Shown here in pieces: positions 57,961 to 64,000 of a DNA stretch of 64,000 bases. Every line of letters begins with the position of its first letter. Position 1 is the stretch's first letter. This stretch comes from Budorcas taxicolor (lineage: Eukaryota > Chordata > Mammalia > Artiodactyla > Bovidae), in NCBI RefSeq assembly GCF_023091745.1, contig NC_068926.1:70182001-70246000 (forward strand), given 5' to 3'. The notes beneath the pieces are model-generated. The model searched no databases. It was not told the origin of the DNA and saw only the letters and a list, made by a program, of their open reading frames with translations. The position numbers were made by a program, and so were the translations under genes.

Positions 57961-60429
57961 GGCAGGGGGAGCAACATTCGGCAGCCCCGAGTCCCGTCTG
58001 CCCAGCACACTGCCGACCCGCGAGCCTGGCGGCATCTTCACAGGAAGACCCACGGGGGCCCAGGGCTGCTCCCGCCCGGCTACCGAGCAGGGGCAGAGCA
58101 AGGGGCCCCAGCTCGGCTGGACGTCTGCCGCCCTGGGCAAACCCACCTCGCTCAAGGAGGATCGGCAACTGCCGGCTCCCTGGGTGTCCGCGGCCATGGG
58201 GCTGGACCAGGCCGACTAAGGTTTGGATGTTCAACTGGATTTCCGCCCCATCTCAAACCAGGACGCCCATCTCCCCAGGCCACCCTCCTGAGTGGCCAGA
58301 GGGTGCCCACCCAGATTTCCTCTGCCCAAGGGCCAGGCCCAAGCGGACGTCCTGCCCACCTACGAGCAAGCCCGCCCCACCTGAGACCCCAAACTTGCCT
58401 GCTGGCTCCCAAGAGAAGCAGGCCCAGTGGGGAGATGGGCAGTTGGGGTTGAGCATGGAGCTAGGCTTCAGGACCAGGTTCACCACTCGAGCCCCACCCG
58501 CCTCTAGAAAACTGGATTCATGGCAGGGGCTGGTGAAGTCTTGTGGGCCTGGACAGGAGCTAGACGTCCTTGGGGCAGTTTTCCTCACTGTCTTCCTGGC
58601 AGGACCGTCACCGATTCTGCATGTTTGTCAGGCACATTCAAGAGCCCACAAACAAACCCAGCTCATTCCAAAACGTCAGGCCCTCAAAGCAGATCCCCGC
58701 GTGTGCCTTTGCGTTGCATCCTCTCCCAGAGCCTCCAGTCCAGGGGCTCTGGGGGGGCCCAGCCCAAGGAGCTGCTATCCTGGAGGCACTCCAGAACTGC
58801 CCTGAGGAGCCCCAAGTCTGCATGCCTCAGTCCTGTCTCGGCCACTACTCTGCCGCCTTCTCTAAAATGGGACACTGAGACCAGGGTCAGATTTCTTCTA
58901 AATCACCATCGGTGCACCCCCAAAGGCCCCCAGGAAGCAGACACGAGTTCACCTGTCCCTCAAGAAATGGGCCAGCACCCTCAAGCACCAACCAGCTCAG
59001 AGCTGCACAATGGCGGGAATGAGTCCCTAGAGATCACCCCTTCTAACTCAGGGCATTCCCATTTCAGAGCCCCACTAGCCCTCTGTGCCTACAGTGGCCT
59101 TTGGAGGCCAAGCCAGAGCCTTCTCTCCCTCTCTGGCTCCCTGAGTGCAACTTGGGGCACTCAGGCCTGAATGAGGACTCTGCAAGGAGGGCACCCGGAA
59201 GCAGAGAAGTACAGACACCTTCCCTCTCTCCCTAGAGTCCCAAGGACACTCTGTGGGATGAGATGGGGCTGGGACCAGTAGGAGTTCAAAGTCACTGGGC
59301 AACCTAAGAGCCAGCCATGCGGAACGTGAGGACACAGAGTGGCTCTGGTGGGGGAAGGGGACCATCTGGTGGCTGTGACCCTGGATGCCCCCGCCACCCT
59401 CACCCTGCGAGCTGGGAAAGGCAAGTCGCAGGTGCTGTCTGGGTCTCAGTCCCCTCATCTGAAAGGGGAAGGACCGTTCCTCCTGGTCACCTGTCTGGAG
59501 GCTCGGAAACCCCACGCCTCCATTCCCCCCAAAACCTTAGCGCAGTCTCATCCCGCAGCCCTGGCTCCTGACGTCCCCCCCCCCCCCCCCTTCAGACCCA
59601 CGATCTGGGAGGATGGAAGGAACAGGGCAGAGAAGGCCCAACCCCAGGGCAGCAATGATGTGAGCAGGAAGGGCGGGCTCAAGAAGACCAAGTTGGAGGG
59701 GTTCACCTTTGTCAGAGCTCTTCTGGGGTTCACACCCTAGCAGGGCCGCAGTGTCCCCGCCCACCCCTCACATCCTGCACGAGTCAGCCGGGGCGATGGT
59801 GTTCCGTGTGGAAAGCTCACGGGGTGCCAGACACCCGGCCTGAAGCCTCGGCAGGTAACCCCCAGTGCCCCCAAACCACGTGTCCCCGGCCTGACTTGCG
59901 GTGCACACGCCTGCTCTTTGGGGTAGTCACAGGGCAGCTGTGTCCAGGTGGGGCCACCAACCATTCCTCCGCAAGTGCCAGAGCCAGAGGGGACAAAATG
60001 TCAGAAGTAGGGAACCAAGAAAATGGATTCTCCCTGCGAAATGGGTGAGCCATCCTGGGGAAGCCTCCGGTGAAAGAAGAGGAAGCAAAAAGAAAGGTCC
60101 AGGTGCGCCTCTTTGGAGGGAGGTGCAGGGAGGCGGCAGGAGTCGTTCTTAGCTCCCCTCAAGGAAAGGAGCCTTCTCCAGGACAGTCCTTGGCACCAGC
60201 GGGGAGTGGGGCTCTGGGAAGGGCGGGTTCACCCCCTTCGGCCCGTGGTCCCGCTTCCCTCCCCACAACTGCCAGCCCCCGGCAGCACTGAGGAAACTGG
60301 GCACAGGGAAGACCCCGAGCAGCCCGGGTTTCCCTTTTCCGGGCTGTGGGGCGAAGAGATGCTACAAGACGCGGAGGAAGTGAGCTCATCCGCCGGCCCC
60401 GTGACCCACCGTGTGGGGCCAGGGAAGCC
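57961..60429. other. PISD upstream region between CpG islands
   Basis: No gene with sites in phase and no ruminant SINE was seen. It contains a run of 16 C at 59575-59590. Confidence 0.4.
59575..59590 (+). repeat. Poly-C run (16 bases)
   Basis: A homopolymer of C, likely length-variable and prone to sequencing error. Confidence 0.8.
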
Positions 60430-60830
60430 ACAGCCCGGTGAGGACCCGGGAAGGGAGCGGGGTGCTCCCCAGATCCCCGGCGGGAAGGCGCGACCACAGC
60501 CCAGGAGGCGAGGGCCCCCCCGCGCTGGGCGAGGCCTTCGGCCGCGCGCGCTCACTCACCCGCAGGTGGTCGGCTCCGCTCGTGTCCGCGCCGCCCGCGC
60601 CACTGAACTGCCGGGAGGCGCCGCTCCACGGAAGCAGGGGGCGGGCAGGGGGCCGGGCTGCAGCCACTCAGGCCGCCGGGGCGGGGCGGGGGCCGGACGC
60701 CAGGCTCGGCGGCGCCCGCCCGGCCGGGGTCCCTTTAAGCGGCGGGGCGGGGCCGCGGAGCGGCAGGAAGAGGGGTCCGCGGCCGGGCCTCCTCCGGTGC
60801 GGGCCTCGCCCTCCGGCCACCTTTTCCAGC
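60430..60830. promoter_or_regulatory. Second CpG island, candidate alternative PISD promoter
   Basis: This CG-dense stretch has several GGGCGGGG-type boxes and lies 3 kb upstream of PISD coding exon 1. On the - strand a CGG|GTGAGTGAG donor follows at 60559. Which gene it serves is inferred from position. Confidence 0.55.
60560..60730 (-). other. Candidate untranslated first exon of PISD
   Basis: GC-rich sequence without an ATG on the - strand ends at a near-perfect donor (GTGAGT). Its upstream edge is a guess. If spliced to the acceptor at 55908 it would give a transcript starting translation further in, or it could join presequence exons not seen here. Confidence 0.35.
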
Positions 60831-62697
60831 CAGCCCGCAGAGCTGACAGAAGGCGGCGAAGCCCTCGCTCCCTCTCACACCCAAGCCTGAGGACAAAGGC
60901 TGCTTCCCGCCCCAAGCCCTCTTCTCCAGGCAGATACACCCTGACACAGAAACCCCCAGTGCAGACCAGCACAGGAGGCCCAGTGGGCAGGGCCCGCCCC
61001 GCCCTGCCGCAGGCCTCCTCGCAGGGCTCGAGACCTGTGGGGTGATTCTCCTCCACCTTCCTGCCCCACTGGATGGTGGGGGCCCAGCCTGCAGGCTTCA
61101 GCACCCTACCCGCCATGCCCACCAAAACCACTCGATCAACATGGGATGGAACGAGCCAGTTTTCAGGGGCGCACCACCACCCCTACTCAGTCACAGAAAG
61201 CACGCAGGACCACCCCAGCATCTCCTGACCATGGGGAATTCACTTTCCAGAGCAACATTTAGAAGAGGAGCCTCTTCCTCTTCAGGAAGCCTTAGGGCTT
61301 GTGAGGAGACGGGCAGGGGAGGCCAAGGCCACCTGGAAGAAGGCGCAGGGGGACGCACAGCCCACACACCGCCCGCATCTCGATCCACCAAACCCAGGGC
61401 TCCGCAACAAACCACAGCCCGGGGCATCTCAGCGGGGAGGAGGGGGAGGACAGGAGGCTCCTCCCTCAGGGATTGCACCCAACAGGACAGGGCGCCAGCA
61501 GGAACTGGGAGGCAGGGGAGCACACCGGCATTCTCAGTGAGCCTCCAGGCCCCTTCTGAGCTTAGAGCTCCAACCAAACACCACTCACGATGGCATGACG
61601 AGGAGTTAAAGCACAGGAGATGCTGATACACAATCCTAACAAGAAAATTCAGATCTGGAAACCCGGGGAGACCATCCCGGCTTCCCCACAGCCTGCAGTG
61701 CACCCAGACCCGAAGCGAGGGGGTGACAAACGTGGCCCAAGAGCCCAGCGTTCCATCCTCCGAGCCCCCGCAGCACTGCTGCTCCCCACCGTCAAAGGGC
61801 CAGCTGGGCTGCTCCACGTGGACCTGCGCTCCTCTGGGATCATTCGAAACTCTCAGGCTGGTCGGTGCTTATTTAACGTGTAAACCAGCCCTGAGACCGG
61901 CGCTCCCGCTTTCTAACCTGCCCTCCACCACGTGTACCTCAGGAGGGAAATGCCTTCTGGACCATATTCCAGACAAAACTCAGCATGGTTTCTGGGACTA
62001 ACAAAACCCCTTGGCAGTTGCACTCTGCCCGAATGAGGCCCCTTCTGGCCAGCCACACTTGGGCCTTCATGGCCACCTTGCCTGGACGCCCCTGGGCGGG
62101 AGTGCCACCTAGTGCCACCGCAAGGTTCTGCAGGCCCCCAGCCACTGGGCCAGAGCGCCAAGGACGGCGCCCGGCCCCTCCCCACACCCTGAACACCGTG
62201 CTCTGCTGAGCCAGGGGGCCAGGGAGTGGCAGGTGTCCTCACTGCCTGGGGCTAGTGGAGGCCCCTGAGGAAGAACAGTGATGGCTGGCGTCCCAAGGCT
62301 GGCACGGGGAGCCAGCGGCAGGTCATCAGCCTGGCAGGAGCCTGGCAGGAGCCGGGACAAGCACAGAGTGCCCTCGGGTGACTTCTTGATCCAAGGGCTT
62401 CTCACAGCCCTGCCAAATTCGCCCGTGGGGCTCTCCAGTGTTTCCTAGCAGTCCCACCAGCCCGATGACTTCTCTGCCACCCAGAGAGCAAACAGGCTGC
62501 ACAGGATAAGGCAGCCCAGCAGAAAGCCCCTCCTGCCCGGAGCCCAGCCTCGTCCATTCCCTGCCCCCTCAGGGCTCCAGGCACAGGTGCCCCCCAGGCT
62601 AGGGGAGAGGAAAGGCTGGAGGTCTGCTTCCCACCAACTGGACTGTCTGCCCATCTTAACATCCAGAGTTGTCTTCTCACCACCTGTGAGGTAAGAA
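60831..62697. other. Upstream of PISD, nothing recognised
   Basis: GC-rich with long overlapping open frames on both strands but no recognised domain, exon or repeat. Confidence 0.4.
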
Positions 62698-62815
62698 GCA
62701 GAATAGCACTTACTGAATGCCCACCCCCTGCCAGCATGGGACCAGGTGTTTATACCTGTGCCATTCTTATTTCAAAGCAGCCTGTTCACAGAGAGGAACA
62801 ATAAAGCTGTGACAA
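62698..62815 (+). mobile_element. MIR-like SINE (degraded)
   Basis: 'gcacttactgaatgcccaccccctgccagcatgggaccaggtg' resembles the MIR start. Confidence 0.5.
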
Positions 62816-64000
62816 TTACCGGAAGTTTAAAAACCTGTAAAACAAGCTCCACACTGTCCAGGCTCATGGAGGGAAGGAGATGCCAAGTGCAGGCGGTGGG
62901 TGGGGGACAACAGGCTGATCCGGCTTTCTTTCTTTTCACAGCTGGAATGCCGCACCTTCCTTTTAAAAACACCAAACTGAGCCGGAACCAAGGAATTGGT
63001 GTTAACACAGGGACTGCTCCCTGAGCACCCTGAGGCTAAGCTGAGACAACAACACGCTGCATCCTATGCTCAGATGCGGACTGAAGTGTGGAGGGATGAA
63101 GTTTCATTTCACAACGTCTGCAATGTTCTTTCAGTGGCTTTGAGGGGAGTCCACAGATGCACGCAGAAACGAAGCAGATATACTGAAACGTTCACGCCCA
63201 TCAATCCAGTGCTCTTCTCTCAACTTTTCTGCCTTATTCAAATGCTCACAATAAAAATACTGGAAGACACTGTTTAAGCCACAGAAAAACTAAATTCTAC
63301 TACTGGGGAGAAAAGCCCCGGACCAGGCTGGCACACAGTGCCTCTCCCGAGAACCCCTCTCTGTCCACACGGCAGCTCCTCGCCTGGTGGGAGAGGCAGC
63401 CGCCAACCACCACCCTGCACCTCGGCCCCATCTCCACGGAGTCAGCTCCTTGGTGCAGGAGGAGGACATGTGCCAGCTTCTGCTCCAAAGGCCACCCTTT
63501 CCACCCCGCCCACATGCCCACACCTGTCCTCAGGCCTGGTCAGAAAGGGACACCTCAGAAGTGCCAGAACCTGGGGGTGCGGAGGCTTCTGCCCCCAGAT
63601 CCCCCCCTGCGTGGGGCAGGAGCCCCTGGGGTGGGCACGCCTATGTGCTCCCACCACACGCCTGCCGCCCGGGCCACCTGCTGGAGCACCTTTCAGCCTC
63701 TCGGTAAGAAGCACTTACGAAGGCCTGTTTCCCCGTTTGCACTTACGGAGACACGAGCGGGGTGTATGTGAAATTATAGCCGCCACACAGACGGCGCGAC
63801 ACTCTGGGCACGGGGGGCCTTCCAGCCCCGGGCAGAGCTGTCCCCTCAAAGCCACCTGTCAGCAGAGGCCCAGGGCGACCGCCCTCCCCCCGGAGGCCAA
63901 ACACCAGGCCTAAGCAGCCCAAAATGATCAGGCTCTTTGACCCTGAACCCAAAGCTTTCCCAGGAAGGACATCACGAGCTCCTGAAAAGGCACTTGGGGA
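62816..64000. other. Window end, nothing recognised
   Basis: No exon or repeat I can name. If PISD presequence exons exist in this genome they probably lie further right. Confidence 0.35.

Noticed and set aside
60386..60667. 93-codon - frame in the second CpG island
   Set aside because: It begins at GTG, not ATG, and crosses the donor at 60559. An untranslated exon is more likely.

Overview
This window is nuclear DNA from a ruminant, most likely a bovid. The evidence is many Bov-tA/BOV-A2 SINEs, several BovB (RTE-type) LINE fragments with recognisable reverse-transcriptase coding, ruminant L1 3' ends and tRNA-derived SINEs, around mammalian split genes with GT-AG introns. The sequence cannot separate cattle from sheep, goat or buffalo. 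There are no bacterial genes, viral genomes or CRISPR arrays.

Two protein-coding genes lie tail to tail, as I recall SFI1 and PISD doing on human chromosome 22. SFI1, the centrin-binding centriole scaffold, runs on the + strand. Twenty-seven exons from 2298 to 51652 join in phase without a stop and give about 1,131 residues to the natural end. The 5' end of the gene lies before the window. PISD, the phosphatidylserine decarboxylase, runs on the - strand. Seven exons from 57430 down to 52714 give a complete 374-residue protein with the LGST self-cleavage site.

Layout: 1-38 kb is AT-richer, with long SFI1 introns full of SINEs, BovB, L1 and one Hsmar1-like mariner. From 38 to 51.7 kb is GC-rich with short introns, broken only by a 2.3-kb BovB in the 42-45 kb intron. 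From 51.6 to 51.75 kb the two genes' 3' ends overlap: their polyadenylation signals lie 14 bases apart on opposite strands. From 52 to 57.5 kb is PISD with its CpG island. From 58 to 64 kb is PISD upstream sequence with a second CpG island near 60.4-60.8 kb and a possible untranslated first exon.

The genes work in separate pathways (centriole/cilium assembly; phosphatidylethanolamine synthesis). The sequence links them only through the overlapping 3' ends. I found no undescribed enzymatic or defence system. The points most worth a second look are the 3' overlap, the choice of PISD first exon, and nested transposons that date one another.
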